Below are positions 16,707 to 25,271 of a stretch of 64,000 nucleotides of DNA, piece after piece (position 1 is the stretch's first letter; each line of letters starts with the position of its first letter). The stretch lies in NCBI GenBank assembly GCA_035471925.1, contig DATIPO010000058.1, positions 62,001 through 126,000 on the forward strand, given 5' to 3'. A program made the translations under genes and the position numbers. The notes under the pieces were generated by a model that saw only the letters and a list, made by a program, of their open reading frames with translations, ran no database searches and was not told the origin of the DNA. This DNA is from JANQFM01 sp035471925. Its GTDB lineage: Bacteria > Acidobacteriota > UBA6911 > RPQK01 > DATIPO01.

Positions 16707-17723
16707 ATGAAGCAAGGCATTGTGCTCGACTTGGCCTTTACCGACCACGCCGTCCCCCCGGGACATCCGGAACGTCCCGACCGGATCCGCGCGCTGGTCA
16801 ACGGATTGGAGAACTGGCCGCGATTCGGCGAACTCCAGCGCATCGATCCCCAGAGCGCCCAGAAGGAGTGGATCAAGGCCGTGCACGGTCAGGAGCTGTT
16901 TGACCGTGTACGCAACAGCAAAGGCAAAAGGCACGTCCAGTTCGACCCCGACACCCATGCCGGTCCGCACTCCTACGAAGTGGCCCTGCTGGCGGCCGGC
17001 AGCGCGGTCGATCTGACCCGCCGCCTGCTGGACGGACAAATCCAGGGCGGCTTCGCCTTCATGCGTCCGCCGGGACACCACGCCGAAAGCGACAGGATCA
17101 GGGGCTTCTGCCTCTTCAACAACGTGGCCGCGGCTGCCGACTGGGCCGTTCGCGAGAGGGGATTGGAGCGGGTGGCGGTCGTCGACTTCGACGTCCATCA
17201 CGGCAATGGGACTCAGGAGATCTTCTACTCCCGCTCCGATGTATTCTACCTCTCCACCCATCAGCATCCGCTCTATCCGGGGACGGGAAGCTTCGGGGAA
17301 CGGGGCCAGGGCCAAGGCCGGGGATATACGCTGAACTTCCCCATCGGGGCGGGACGAGGCAACGGCTTTTATCTGAACCTCTTCGACGATTTTCTGCTGC
17401 CGGCGCTGGCCGACTACAAGCCCCAGCTCATCCTCGTCTCAGCGGGATTCGACGCCCACACCGCCGATCCACTGGCCGGCATGAACCTGGACGAAAACGG
17501 ATTCGCCCAACTCAGCGCCCGTCTCAACCGAACGGCCCAGGAGACCTGCGGGGGACGCATTCTTTACCTGCTGGAAGGCGGGTACAACCTTGACGCCTTG
17601 ACCTCCAGCTCCAAGGCCTGCATTGAGGCCACACTAGACACAACCGCGCCTGAAGAAGCAGCCCCGCCCCCCGACTACAAAGCCTACGCCGCCGAGGCCC
17701 GCCGCCAATTGAAGGGTCTCTAG
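16707..17723 (+). CDS. Histone deacetylase family amidohydrolase
   Basis: The protein is 338 aa of the arginase/deacetylase fold. The zinc and catalytic residues are complete: RPPGHHAE with H124/H125, VDFDVHHGNGTQ with D162 and H164, SAGFDAH with D249, and LEGGYN carrying the catalytic-loop Tyr. Bacterial members remove acetyl groups from polyamines, acetoin-related compounds or protein lysines. The substrate here is not determinable. The N-terminal HPERPDR motif is typical of the class II/AcuC-like bacterial group. ATG is preceded by AAAGG. It converges with nadK, with 29 bases between stops. Confidence 0.93.
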   Translation: MKQGIVLDLAFTDHAVPPGHPERPDRIRALVNGLENWPRFGELQRIDPQSAQKEWIKAVHGQELFDRVRNSKGKRHVQFDPDTHAGPHSYEVALLAAGSAVDLTRRLLDGQIQGGFAFMRPPGHHAESDRIRGFCLFNNVAAAADWAVRERGLERVAVVDFDVHHGNGTQEIFYSRSDVFYLSTHQHPLYPGTGSFGERGQGQGRGYTLNFPIGAGRGNGFYLNLFDDFLLPALADYKPQLILVSAGFDAHTADPLAGMNLDENGFAQLSARLNRTAQETCGGRILYLLEGGYNLDALTSSSKACIEATLDTTAPEEAAPPPDYKAYAAEARRQLKGL

Positions 17724-17752
17724 CTCGAATGTCCGCGGTGGCAGGCAGCACG

Positions 17753-18607
17753 CTACCGTTCGCCCCATTTGAGCTTGTCGCGCAGCACGTCGAAAAAGGT
17801 CTTGTCGCCGGGCTGGAGCAAGTCGATATGCCGCTCGGAGCGGGTGCAGACCACCTCGGCGCCTGGATTAAGTTCGACGCCGACCTGCCCGTCTATAGTA
17901 AGCGTGACGTCCTCGCCTTGCTTGAGCGTGACCCGGATGGCGCGGTCGGAGGGAGCCACAATGGGCCGGTTGGTGAGGGTGTGAGGACAGATAGGCGTGA
18001 CGATGAAGGCTTCCAACTCAGGGTAGAGAATGGGACCTCCCGCAGACAATGAGTAGGCCGTCGAGCCCGTAGGGGTGGAGATGATCAGTCCGTCGGCCAG
18101 GTACTCGGTGATGGGATCGTCATCCAAGGTCACGTGCATGGAAATGATGCGGGCCAGCGTTCCTTTGTTGATGACCACGTCGTTGAGAGCATGGTAGACC
18201 TCGGGCTCGTCCCCGTCGGTGTAGACCTCGGCTTTGAGCAGAGCGCGGCGGTCGAGAAAGTAGTCGTTGGCTAAGACCTTTTCCAGGGCCGGATAGAGTT
18301 CTTCGGGACGTACGCTGGTCAGGAATCCCAGCGATCCCATGTTGACCCCCAGGATGGGCGTGCCTGAAGCGCCCACGCTGCGGGCGGCGGAAAGCATGGT
18401 GCCGTCGCCACCGAAGACCACCAGGAAGTCCGATTCCTCCACCAGCTTGTCGCGGTCGAGGCCCTCAAGATCGCTGAGGCCATAGCTTTCCACGACATCG
18501 CGGTCGACGCGGGGAGTGCACTGGCGCTCCTGCAGCCACTGCAGAGTGGTCCGCAGGCGCTGGGCGAAATCGGTTCGGTGACGTTTGGCGACGATTCCGA
18601 CCTTCAT
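17753..18607 (-). CDS. nadK: NAD kinase
   Basis: The protein is 284 aa, a normal bacterial length. It phosphorylates NAD to NADP, the sole source of NADP. The diagnostic motifs are FGGDGTML at 65-72 (Asp68 catalytic), GVNMGSLGFLT, ALNDVVINKG and TPTGSTAYSLSAGGP. All are intact. It lies 24 bases downstream of the YHS-like small gene, which in turn follows a TPR gene by only 3 bases. The three are probably one leftward operon. Confidence 0.97.
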   Translation of the reverse strand: MKVGIVAKRHRTDFAQRLRTTLQWLQERQCTPRVDRDVVESYGLSDLEGLDRDKLVEESDFLVVFGGDGTMLSAARSVGASGTPILGVNMGSLGFLTSVRPEELYPALEKVLANDYFLDRRALLKAEVYTDGDEPEVYHALNDVVINKGTLARIISMHVTLDDDPITEYLADGLIISTPTGSTAYSLSAGGPILYPELEAFIVTPICPHTLTNRPIVAPSDRAIRVTLKQGEDVTLTIDGQVGVELNPGAEVVCTRSERHIDLLQPGDKTFFDVLRDKLKWGER

Positions 18608-18631
18608 CGGTTCAGCGCCCCTGAATAAGCC

Positions 18632-18940
18632 TCAAGCATCGGTTCCGGTTGGTTTCATGCCCTCAAGGTAGGCGTCCCGGCATTCTTCGGAACAGAAGAA
18701 GAGCCGGCGCCCATGAGATCTGGCGGGGATAGCAAGGTCCTGGGCCACATGCATGCCGCACTGAGGATCACGCACCGTCTGCCCTTCGATAGTGCGCGAC
18801 GGGCGTTCGCGGTTGGAGCCGCCCGAACGGGCCCCAGAAGGGTTGCGCCGCACCTTCCCTCCCAACAGCTTCTCCAGAATCAGACGCACCAGGAGCAGTC
18901 CGGCCAGAAAGAGAAACAGGTAGCGAATCAAAGAGGTCAT
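18632..18940 (-). CDS. Small membrane-anchored YHS/PP0621-like protein
   Basis: The protein is 102 aa. It has one N-terminal transmembrane helix (MTSLIRYLFLFLAGLLLVRLI), a basic linker with many Arg/Ser, and a C-terminal metal-binding-like module. The module runs DPQCGMHVAQ (about 59-68) to FFCSEECRDAYLEG (about 81-94). This Cys pattern matches the YHS/PP0621 group, where it may bind a metal. Its role is unknown. It is placed between a membrane-anchored TPR gene and nadK in an apparent operon. Confidence 0.8.
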   Translation of the reverse strand: MTSLIRYLFLFLAGLLLVRLILEKLLGGKVRRNPSGARSGGSNRERPSRTIEGQTVRDPQCGMHVAQDLAIPARSHGRRLFFCSEECRDAYLEGMKPTGTDA

Positions 18941-18943
18941 GAT

Positions 18944-19555
18944 TTATGAGCTGCCGCCGTCCATCCGCTCCCGGAGCCGCTCGATGCTCTGACGCACCTG
19001 ATCCAGGCCCGCGTAGTCAGGATTGGTCTCGATCAGCTTTTCCCAAGTGGCCAGGGCTTCCTGGGAACGGCCCGCAGCGTCCAGGACCACTCCCAGATTC
19101 TGGAGGGTCTGGGGATGGGTTGGATCGATGTGCAGAGAATGCTGCAATTGCTGGATGGCCTTCTCGTGCTGCCCAAGATAGTAGTAGGACGTGCCCAAGT
19201 CGGTGGAAACGCTGACGTTCTCGGAATCCAAGGTCAGGGCCTGCTGATACCAGGCTGCCGCCTGGTCGAATTGCTTCAGGTCGTAAAAGGCATTGCCCAA
19301 CGCCACCCGGACTTCGGCGTCCTGAGGATTGGCCTCAGCCCGCTGCTGCAGCGTGCGCATCAACTCCATCAACTGAGCCGAGGGGTGTCCCTCAGGCAGG
19401 TTGGAGGACTGCTGCGGGTTGCCAGCACCTTGTGTGTCCTGCAAAATGAACTGATCCTGCAGGGAAACGGCCTGGGCCACGAGAAAGCCGAGAATGAAGC
19501 CGATCGCCGTACCGACGACGGCAAAGGCGAACTGCTTGTTTTTCATGCTCAGCAT
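18944..19555 (-). CDS. Membrane-anchored TPR protein
   Basis: The protein is 203 aa from ATG 19553-19555 (MLSMKNKQFAFAVVGTAIGFILGF). A second Met three codons later is an equally good start. The longer open frame overlaps the divergent HEAT gene and is rejected. One transmembrane helix at about 8-30 is followed by a Gln/Asn-rich linker and three to four TPRs (AEVRVALGNAFYDLKQFDQAAAWY and following) resembling the CcmH/NrfG-type TPR domain. No cytochrome-maturation genes adjoin it. It probably stands first in the TPR-YHS-nadK operon. Confidence 0.8.
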   Translation of the reverse strand: MLSMKNKQFAFAVVGTAIGFILGFLVAQAVSLQDQFILQDTQGAGNPQQSSNLPEGHPSAQLMELMRTLQQRAEANPQDAEVRVALGNAFYDLKQFDQAAAWYQQALTLDSENVSVSTDLGTSYYYLGQHEKAIQQLQHSLHIDPTHPQTLQNLGVVLDAAGRSQEALATWEKLIETNPDYAGLDQVRQSIERLRERMDGGSS

Positions 19556-19652
19556 GGTATCATAAGCACCGCTTGAAAACGGGTTTCGCGTCCCCCCAAT
19601 CGCCTTCTGCAGGGGAGGGCGAACGCCGAATCCACCAGCATTCCACGGCCCA

Positions 19653-20372
19653 ATGAACCCAATGACTATGTACCGAGGACAAGACATCGGTAACCGCGAC
19701 AAGCTGATTGGACGCTGCCTGCAGGCCATCGGAGAAAAGCGGTCGGAAGCTCTGGCTCAGCTTCTCCCCCACATCGCCGTCATCCGCGCAGGCGAGCTCA
19801 GGGATCCTCTGCTCCAACTCCTTGAGACGGGATCTCTGAGGCAAAAGGAGGTGGCGGCCATCGCCTTGGGCAGTTTGGGCGACCCTTCGGTGATCAGTCC
19901 GCTGTGCGCCGCCCTCGATTCGGTGGAAAGTCGCCGCGGACGCGGTTACGAAGCCTTCATGGCGGCAGTCATCATGGCCCTCGGAGAAATCGGCCACGGT
20001 GACGCCGTGCCCGTCCTGCTGCAACTCTACCGCTCCGATCAGGACCGCTACCTCCAAGTGCAGCGGCGCCACCTGGTCATGCTTTCTCTGGGGACGCTGG
20101 CGCTGCACGGCAGCAAGCGTGCCGAAGATGAGCTGACGGCCCTTCTGGAGAGCGGCGATGATCACGAGCGGATCAGCGCCCTCCACGAATTGGCGGGATC
20201 TTACTGGAGCCGCCCCAACGAGGTGCCCGATCCGATCATCGACCAACTGGCGCAACTGGCCGACCAGTCAGAAGACGAAGACGTCAGCCAAGCGGCCCTG
20301 GCGGCCTTGCGAAGCCTGGCTGAAATCGGCTGCACCAAGGCTGAAGCCTACTTCCGCACCCAGTCGGTGTAA
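19653..20372 (+). CDS. HEAT-repeat protein
   Basis: The protein is 239 aa of alpha-helical repeats. Repeat signatures are LRQKEVAAIALGSLGDPSVISPL (about 62-84), AVIMALGEIGHGDAVPVL, LVMLSLGTLALHGSKRAEDEL and AALAALRSLAEIG. There is no signal peptide. HEAT arrays act as protein-binding scaffolds, and no enzyme domain is fused. Starts at 19653, 19662 and 19668 are all possible because no clear ribosome site is visible. It is divergent from the membrane TPR gene. Confidence 0.8.
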   Translation: MNPMTMYRGQDIGNRDKLIGRCLQAIGEKRSEALAQLLPHIAVIRAGELRDPLLQLLETGSLRQKEVAAIALGSLGDPSVISPLCAALDSVESRRGRGYEAFMAAVIMALGEIGHGDAVPVLLQLYRSDQDRYLQVQRRHLVMLSLGTLALHGSKRAEDELTALLESGDDHERISALHELAGSYWSRPNEVPDPIIDQLAQLADQSEDEDVSQAALAALRSLAEIGCTKAEAYFRTQSV

Positions 20373-20440
20373 GCCCCCCAGCCGATTTCACACGCTGGTC
20401 AGGGCTCGCCGGGCTTTTGGAAGTGTGAAGCCGCCCGGTC

Positions 20441-21436
20441 CTACTGGAGCGAATCGAGGATCTGCTGAGCCACGACCGCGTTCTCGGAGTTGGGTTTGAG
20501 TTCGATGTATTTCTCGAAGTGGCTCCTGCATTCGTCGAACTTGTTCAGCCCCAGCAGGACGATGCCCAACTGGTAGTGGGCTTCCGCATGGTTGGGGTTG
20601 AATTCGACGGCCTTCTGCAAGGCTTCGGCTGCATCGGCATTCTGGCCTGTATTGATGAAGCCCACCGCCATGTTGTAGTAGCTGTCGGCGGCGGCCTGAG
20701 GATTGGTGGCTGAGGCGATCTCAGCCGCCTTCTCATACTCGGCCTTGGCTTTATCAGCCTCGCCCATGCTGGAGTAAACGCCGCCCAGGTTCTGATGAAA
20801 GGCCGGCTCGGCAGGATTGAGTTCGATGGCCTTCTGGTAGGCCGCCGCAGCCTCTTCATATTCGCCCAGGCGGGCATGCGTCTGTCCCAGGTTGCCCCAA
20901 ACGTTGGGCTCGTCCGGAGCCGCTTCGGCGGCCTCCATGAACTGTTCCTTGGCAGTTTCGAAGTCCTCGGCGGCGAAAGCGTCCAGGCCGGCTTGGAAGG
21001 AACTGGAGAGTTTTTCAGCCCTCTCTTTGGCCTTCTCCCGCTCCTTCCTCAGCCTCTCCTTCTCCTCATCGGAGACTTCGAAGGCCATCTGGCGCTGCTG
21101 GCCCTTCTCCATTATGATTTCGAGACCTTCGCCTCCGCGGTCAGACTTGGGACGAACGCCCTCCACAAAGCCGCCCGTGTAGCCTTCCTTGCTGGCGATG
21201 ACGCGGTAGACGCCCTGGAAGTTGACTCCGATATGCAGGAACTCGCCGTCGTCGTTGGTCTTGATCTTGTATTCGCGCTTGACGTCCATGCCCACGATGC
21301 GGACTTCGGCGTCAGGAATCCCATTGCCTTCGGGATCAACGACCTTGCCTTTGATGATGCCGCTCTGAGCCAGCACGCCCCCGAACAAGAGGGGCAACAT
21401 CAGGACCATCGCAAGTAAAGTGCTTTTCAATTTCAT
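20441..21436 (-). CDS. Secreted carboxypeptidase-regulatory-like domain plus TPR protein
   Basis: The protein is 331 aa from ATG 21434-21436, chosen because a signal peptide follows at once (MKLKSTLLAMVLMLPLLFGG) and GAAGGGTGAG precedes it. Residues about 27-110 form a CarboxypepD_reg beta-sandwich (GIIKGKVVDPEGNGIPDAEV, then NDDGEFLHIGV, YRVIASKEGYTGG). A charged coiled-coil-like linker (about 125-155, rich in Glu/Lys/Arg) leads to four or more TPRs. It is probably periplasmic or outer-membrane associated and may scaffold envelope proteins. It follows dinG on the same strand by 82 bases. Confidence 0.85.
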   Translation of the reverse strand: MKLKSTLLAMVLMLPLLFGGVLAQSGIIKGKVVDPEGNGIPDAEVRIVGMDVKREYKIKTNDDGEFLHIGVNFQGVYRVIASKEGYTGGFVEGVRPKSDRGGEGLEIIMEKGQQRQMAFEVSDEEKERLRKEREKAKERAEKLSSSFQAGLDAFAAEDFETAKEQFMEAAEAAPDEPNVWGNLGQTHARLGEYEEAAAAYQKAIELNPAEPAFHQNLGGVYSSMGEADKAKAEYEKAAEIASATNPQAAADSYYNMAVGFINTGQNADAAEALQKAVEFNPNHAEAHYQLGIVLLGLNKFDECRSHFEKYIELKPNSENAVVAQQILDSLQ

Positions 21437-21518
21437 CTTACTCACCCTTCCAACCTTTGAAACTCTTGTCACTCTCCCGGATCCGGCTCTCGTCGCGACA
21501 GTCAGACCCGATATGTTT

Positions 21519-23504
21519 CTATGATGAAGTCCGGCGGCAGAAGTTTTCAAGATCTGTAATGTTATCGGTGAGGGGGCAGTTTGGCAAGCTCTCCAGGAAG
21601 GTCCTGCCGTAGGCCCGCGTGCGCAGACGGGAGTCGAAAACCGCCAGTATGCCGCGGTCCGAACGGGAGCGGATGAGACGCCCCAGTCCCTGCTTCAGAG
21701 TGATCACGGCCTGGGGCACGCTGTAGCTTGAAAAGGGGTCGGTTCCTTCCTCTTTGAGGTGATTGAGGCGGGCCGCCACCACCGGTTCGGTGGGCACCTG
21801 AAAGGGTAGCTTGTCGATCAGCACGGCCCGCAAGGCGTCGCCCCGAACGTCCACGCCCTGCCAGAAACTCGTGGTGGCAAACAGCACGGCGCCCCGGGTG
21901 GACTTGAAGCGCTCCAGCAGCAGCGACTTGGGCGCCTCTCCCTGCTTCAGGCAGGGGAAAGGGAGCCGCGAAGCCAGCATTTCATGCAGCCGGTTCATCT
22001 GGCGAAAGCTGGTGAAGAGCAAAAACGCCGCCCCCTGGGTTGCCCGCAGGATGCGTTCGGCTTCCTGGGCCAGCCTGGCAGCGTATTGGGGCGACCGGGG
22101 CTCCGGAAAGGAAGAGGGGACATAGAGCATGGCCTGACGGGCGAAATCAAATTCGCTGGCCACCTGCAGTTCGGCCGGATCGGGCAATCCCAGGCGGCCG
22201 CGGATGAAGTCGAAGCCCCCGTCCACGGCCAGGGTGGCCGAAGTCAGCACCGCGCTGTCCACCCGCTCGAAAAGATGGTGCCGCAGCAGCGAGGCGATGC
22301 GGATCGGAGTGCAGCCCACGTAAACGCCCCGCCCCCGCCGTTCGAACCAATAGACGAATTCCGAACTGTGCTCTTGGAAGATCAGGAAGAGGGCGTCGTT
22401 CATCTGCTCGATGCGGCGTAGAAGGGCGGTCGCCTCTTCGGGCTGTTCGGGAAGGGCGTTGAGGCGGTTGCCCAGCAGCGTCAGAGAATCTGAAAAGTCA
22501 CGGAAGGGCTGATGGAGCTGTTCGCGCAGATCCACCTGCCCGAACCGGCGGTCACGGAAAAAGTTAAGGCTGTGGCGGCCTTCCTCGGCGGGCAGCGCCG
22601 CCAGCAAGTTGAGTCCGCTGTCGACGGTACGCTGCACGCGCTGGACTTCCCGGGGTCGGCGTCCCAGGACGGCCTGCAAGTCGCGCCCCAGCTCCTGCAC
22701 CTGGTAGCTGCTCAGGCGCCGTCCGAAGTGGTCGGCGGCGATGTCTTCCAGCTCATGGGCCTCATCCAGAATGGCGGTGCCGAAGTCGGGCAGGATCTGA
22801 CCGATTTCGTCGCTTTGCAGGGCTACGTTGGCGAAGAAAAGGGCGTGGTTGACCACGATCAGGTCCGACTCCAGGGCTTTTTGGCGCATGCGGGTGACGA
22901 AGCAGTCCTCGAAAAGGCTGCATTTGCTGCCGATGCAGGTTTCGCTGCGGGCGTCCAGGGCCTTCCACAGCGGATCGTCGTCGGCCATCCAGTCCAACTC
23001 GGCACGGTCGCCGCTTTGGCTGCTATTAGCCCATTGACTGAGCATGCTGCGCAGGCGCCGGTCAGCCTTGAGCAGCGAACCCTGGCTCGACCACTCGCCC
23101 AGCTTCTTGAGGCACAGATAGTTGGATCGTCCCTTCATGCAGCAGACTGCCAGATGAGGCGCGAGGTGCTCTCGGATGAAGGGAATGTCCTTGTAGAAGA
23201 CCTGTTCCTGAAGGTTCTTGGTGGCCGTCGAAACCACCACACGCTTGCCGCTGTAGAGGGCCGGAATGAGGTAGGCCAGGGTCTTTCCGGTTCCCGTCCC
23301 GGCCTCCACGCACAAATGATTGCCGTAGTGAATGGCGTCGAGGACCGCCTGAGCCATCTTCAGTTGGCCGGGACGATATTCATAGTCGGGCAGACGTGAT
23401 TCCAGGATTCCGCCGGGGGCGAAAATCTCTTCCAGCGACAATCCCTGCATGGGCCCTTCCATCGGCCCTTTCCGCGGCCCCTTGATCGGCGGGTTAGCCG
23501 ACAC
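21519..23504 (-). CDS. dinG: DinG/XPD-family iron-sulfur DNA helicase
   Basis: The protein is 661 aa from GTG 23502-23504. In-frame ATGs at 23462 and 23450 are alternatives that would drop a Pro/Gly-rich leader. Walker A is AGTGTGKT with K74, and the DEAH box is at 247-250. Cysteines C131, C190, C195 and C201 sit between motifs I and II, where Rad3-type helicases bind a 4Fe-4S cluster. C-terminal motifs include LFTSFRQMN, TTSFWQGVDVRGD and QGLGRLIRSRSDRG. It should unwind R-loops or forked DNA 5' to 3'. The start overlaps the end of glyA by 11 bases, so translation is probably coupled. The name is given at family level. Confidence 0.9.
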   Translation of the reverse strand: MSANPPIKGPRKGPMEGPMQGLSLEEIFAPGGILESRLPDYEYRPGQLKMAQAVLDAIHYGNHLCVEAGTGTGKTLAYLIPALYSGKRVVVSTATKNLQEQVFYKDIPFIREHLAPHLAVCCMKGRSNYLCLKKLGEWSSQGSLLKADRRLRSMLSQWANSSQSGDRAELDWMADDDPLWKALDARSETCIGSKCSLFEDCFVTRMRQKALESDLIVVNHALFFANVALQSDEIGQILPDFGTAILDEAHELEDIAADHFGRRLSSYQVQELGRDLQAVLGRRPREVQRVQRTVDSGLNLLAALPAEEGRHSLNFFRDRRFGQVDLREQLHQPFRDFSDSLTLLGNRLNALPEQPEEATALLRRIEQMNDALFLIFQEHSSEFVYWFERRGRGVYVGCTPIRIASLLRHHLFERVDSAVLTSATLAVDGGFDFIRGRLGLPDPAELQVASEFDFARQAMLYVPSSFPEPRSPQYAARLAQEAERILRATQGAAFLLFTSFRQMNRLHEMLASRLPFPCLKQGEAPKSLLLERFKSTRGAVLFATTSFWQGVDVRGDALRAVLIDKLPFQVPTEPVVAARLNHLKEEGTDPFSSYSVPQAVITLKQGLGRLIRSRSDRGILAVFDSRLRTRAYGRTFLESLPNCPLTDNITDLENFCRRTSS

Positions 23505-24765
23505 TGGACTGCAAAGCCTCCAGTCGCTCCGGGTAGAGCGGGAAATCGGCCGCGAAGGCCCGGATCTCGTCGCGCACCTGGCGATGCACCGAAGCGTCGT
23601 CGATGTTGTCGAGCACGCGGGCGATCCAGCCGCCTACCCGCTTCATCTCGGCTTCCTTCATGCCGCGGGTCGTCAGGGCCGGAGTGCCGATGCGGATGCC
23701 GCTGGCCACCAGAGGCGGATTGGTGTCAAAGGGGATGCCGTTCTTATTGACGGTGATGCCAGCGGCTTCAAGGGTCTCCTCGGCCTTCTTGCCGGTAATG
23801 TCCTTGGAGAAGACGTCGAGCAGGAAGAGGTGGTTGTCGGTCCCGCCGGAAACCACCCGGTATCCCGACTGGCTCAGGACCTCGGCCAAGGCCTGGGCGT
23901 TTCGGACGACTTGCATCTGGTACTCCTTGAACTCAGGAGCCGAGGCTTCCTTGAAGCACACGGCCTTGGCGGCGATGACGTGCACCAGCGGTCCTCCCTG
24001 GATGCCGGGCATGACGATCTTGTCGATCTTCTTGGCGTGCTCCTGCTTGCACAAGACCAATCCGCTGCGGGGTCCGCGCAGGGTCTTATGGGTGGTGGTG
24101 GTAACGAAGTCGCTGTGGGGCACCGGAGAGGGATGCACGCCGGCCGCCACCAGTCCGGCGATGTGGGCGATGTCGCACATCAGGTAGGCGCCCACCTCGC
24201 GGGCCACTTGGCCGAAGCGCTCGAAGTCGATCACGCGCGAATAGGCGCTGGCGCCGGCAATGATCATCTGAGGCTTTTCCTTGTGGGCGATTTCCGACAT
24301 CTCGTCATAGTCCAGCCGCTCGTCGTCTTGGCCCACGCCGTAGGAGGCGACTTGGTAGAGCTTTCCCGAAAAATTCAGGGGATGGCCGTGGGTCAAGTGG
24401 CCGCCGTGGGAGAGATTCATCCCCAGAATCTTGTCTCCCGGCTTGAGCACTGCCATGCAGACCGCCAAGTTGGCCGAACTGCCGCAATGGGGCTGGACGT
24501 TGGCGTGTTCGGCGCCGAACAGTGCCTTGGCTCGCTCGCGGGCCAGGTCCTCGACCACGTCGACGTATTCGCATCCTCCGTAGTAGCGGCGTCCCGGATA
24601 GCCTTCGGCATACTTATTGGTGAAAACCGATCCAGTAGCCTCCAGAACCGCTTCGCTGGTGAAGTTTTCCGAGGCGATCAGTTCCAGCGTCTCGCCTTGG
24701 CGGCGGGTTTCGTTGGCGATCGCTTGAGCCACCTCGGGATCGACCTGACTTAGGGCTCTTTTCAT
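23494..24765 (-). CDS. glyA: Serine hydroxymethyltransferase
   Basis: The protein is 423 aa, full length. It interconverts serine plus tetrahydrofolate with glycine plus methylene-tetrahydrofolate using PLP. The PLP lysine is K227 in TTTTHKTLRGPRSG. Other signatures are LIASENFTSEAVLEA, NKYAEGYPGRRYYGG, NVQPHCGSSAN and DIAHIAGLVAAG. AAGGAGGAAGG precedes the ATG. A consensus-like promoter lies 20-50 bases upstream and no glycine riboswitch is visible. It is followed by dinG with an 11-base overlap. Confidence 0.98.
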   Translation of the reverse strand: MKRALSQVDPEVAQAIANETRRQGETLELIASENFTSEAVLEATGSVFTNKYAEGYPGRRYYGGCEYVDVVEDLARERAKALFGAEHANVQPHCGSSANLAVCMAVLKPGDKILGMNLSHGGHLTHGHPLNFSGKLYQVASYGVGQDDERLDYDEMSEIAHKEKPQMIIAGASAYSRVIDFERFGQVAREVGAYLMCDIAHIAGLVAAGVHPSPVPHSDFVTTTTHKTLRGPRSGLVLCKQEHAKKIDKIVMPGIQGGPLVHVIAAKAVCFKEASAPEFKEYQMQVVRNAQALAEVLSQSGYRVVSGGTDNHLFLLDVFSKDITGKKAEETLEAAGITVNKNGIPFDTNPPLVASGIRIGTPALTTRGMKEAEMKRVGGWIARVLDNIDDASVHRQVRDEIRAFAADFPLYPERLEALQSSVG

Positions 24766-24785
24766 GCCTTCCTCCTTCTCCGCCG

Positions 24786-24815
24786 ATCTTATCGAATGGC
24801 CGCTTGGCGGGTCAA
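24786..24815 (-). promoter_or_regulatory. Promoter of the glyA operon
   Basis: The minus strand reads TTGACC, an 18-base spacer and TAAGAT. The predicted start lies near 24779, leaving a very short leader that still contains part of the AAGGAGG ribosome site. This is a sequence-only assignment. Confidence 0.5.
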
Positions 24816-24898
24816 CGCCCCGGCCCCGGTTTCCGCGCCTTGGCCCAGCGCCGGAAGCAGCGACAAAAAAAACAACCTTTCAGCCTTGACCTCCGTCT

Positions 24899-24913
24899 TA
24901 TAATACGAAGTAT
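24899..24913 (+). promoter_or_regulatory. -10 box and small dyad over the first padR start
   Basis: A perfect TATAAT (24899-24904) stands seven bases before the padR ATG, so the message would be leaderless. It overlaps the small dyad ATAC-GAA-GTAT (24903-24913), which covers the start codon. The dyad arms are only four bases and could be chance. The second padR in the window has a stronger dyad in the same place. Confidence 0.4.
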
Positions 24914-25271
24914 GAAAAACTCGACGTCTCAGCAGACCCTCACTCTCGGCCAATTCGAGCATGAAGTGCTGATGGCAGTCTATCGGCTAGAGGAGGATGC
25001 CTACTCGGTGACCATCAAGAAGGAGCTCAAGCGGCGGGTCGACAAGAGCCCGGCTTTAGGCACCATTTCGGTGACGTTGTCGCGTCTGGAGAAGCGCGGA
25101 CTGCTGGCCTCGCGCCTGCAATCCGCACAGCAGCGGCGAGGACGCCCCAAGCGTCTCTTCCGCCTCACCCCTCAAGGCGCCGAAGCGCTCAACTCGGTCC
25201 ACGATCTTCACCGGCGGCTGTGGGAGGGCATTGAGCAGGTCGGCCTGAAGGGCCGCGAGGAGGAGGCGTGA
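24912..25271 (+). CDS. PadR-family transcriptional regulator (ADOP-linked)
   Basis: The protein is 119 aa from ATG 24912. Upstream in-frame codons lie across the promoter and are not used. The PadR winged helix runs about 10-100: LGQFEHEVLMAVYRLEEDAYSV, LGTISVTLSRLEKRGLL, then the wing RRGRPKRLFRLTPQGAEAL. PadR proteins bind DNA as dimers and are usually repressors released by a ligand. Its TGA overlaps the GTG start of the ADOP permease (GTGA), so the two are translationally coupled and it very probably regulates that permease and itself. Confidence 0.92.
   Translation: MKNSTSQQTLTLGQFEHEVLMAVYRLEEDAYSVTIKKELKRRVDKSPALGTISVTLSRLEKRGLLASRLQSAQQRRGRPKRLFRLTPQGAEALNSVHDLHRRLWEGIEQVGLKGREEEA

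Noticed and set aside
24766..24911. Glycine riboswitch upstream of glyA
   Set aside because: The predicted promoter leaves almost no leader, and no aptamer-like motif is visible.
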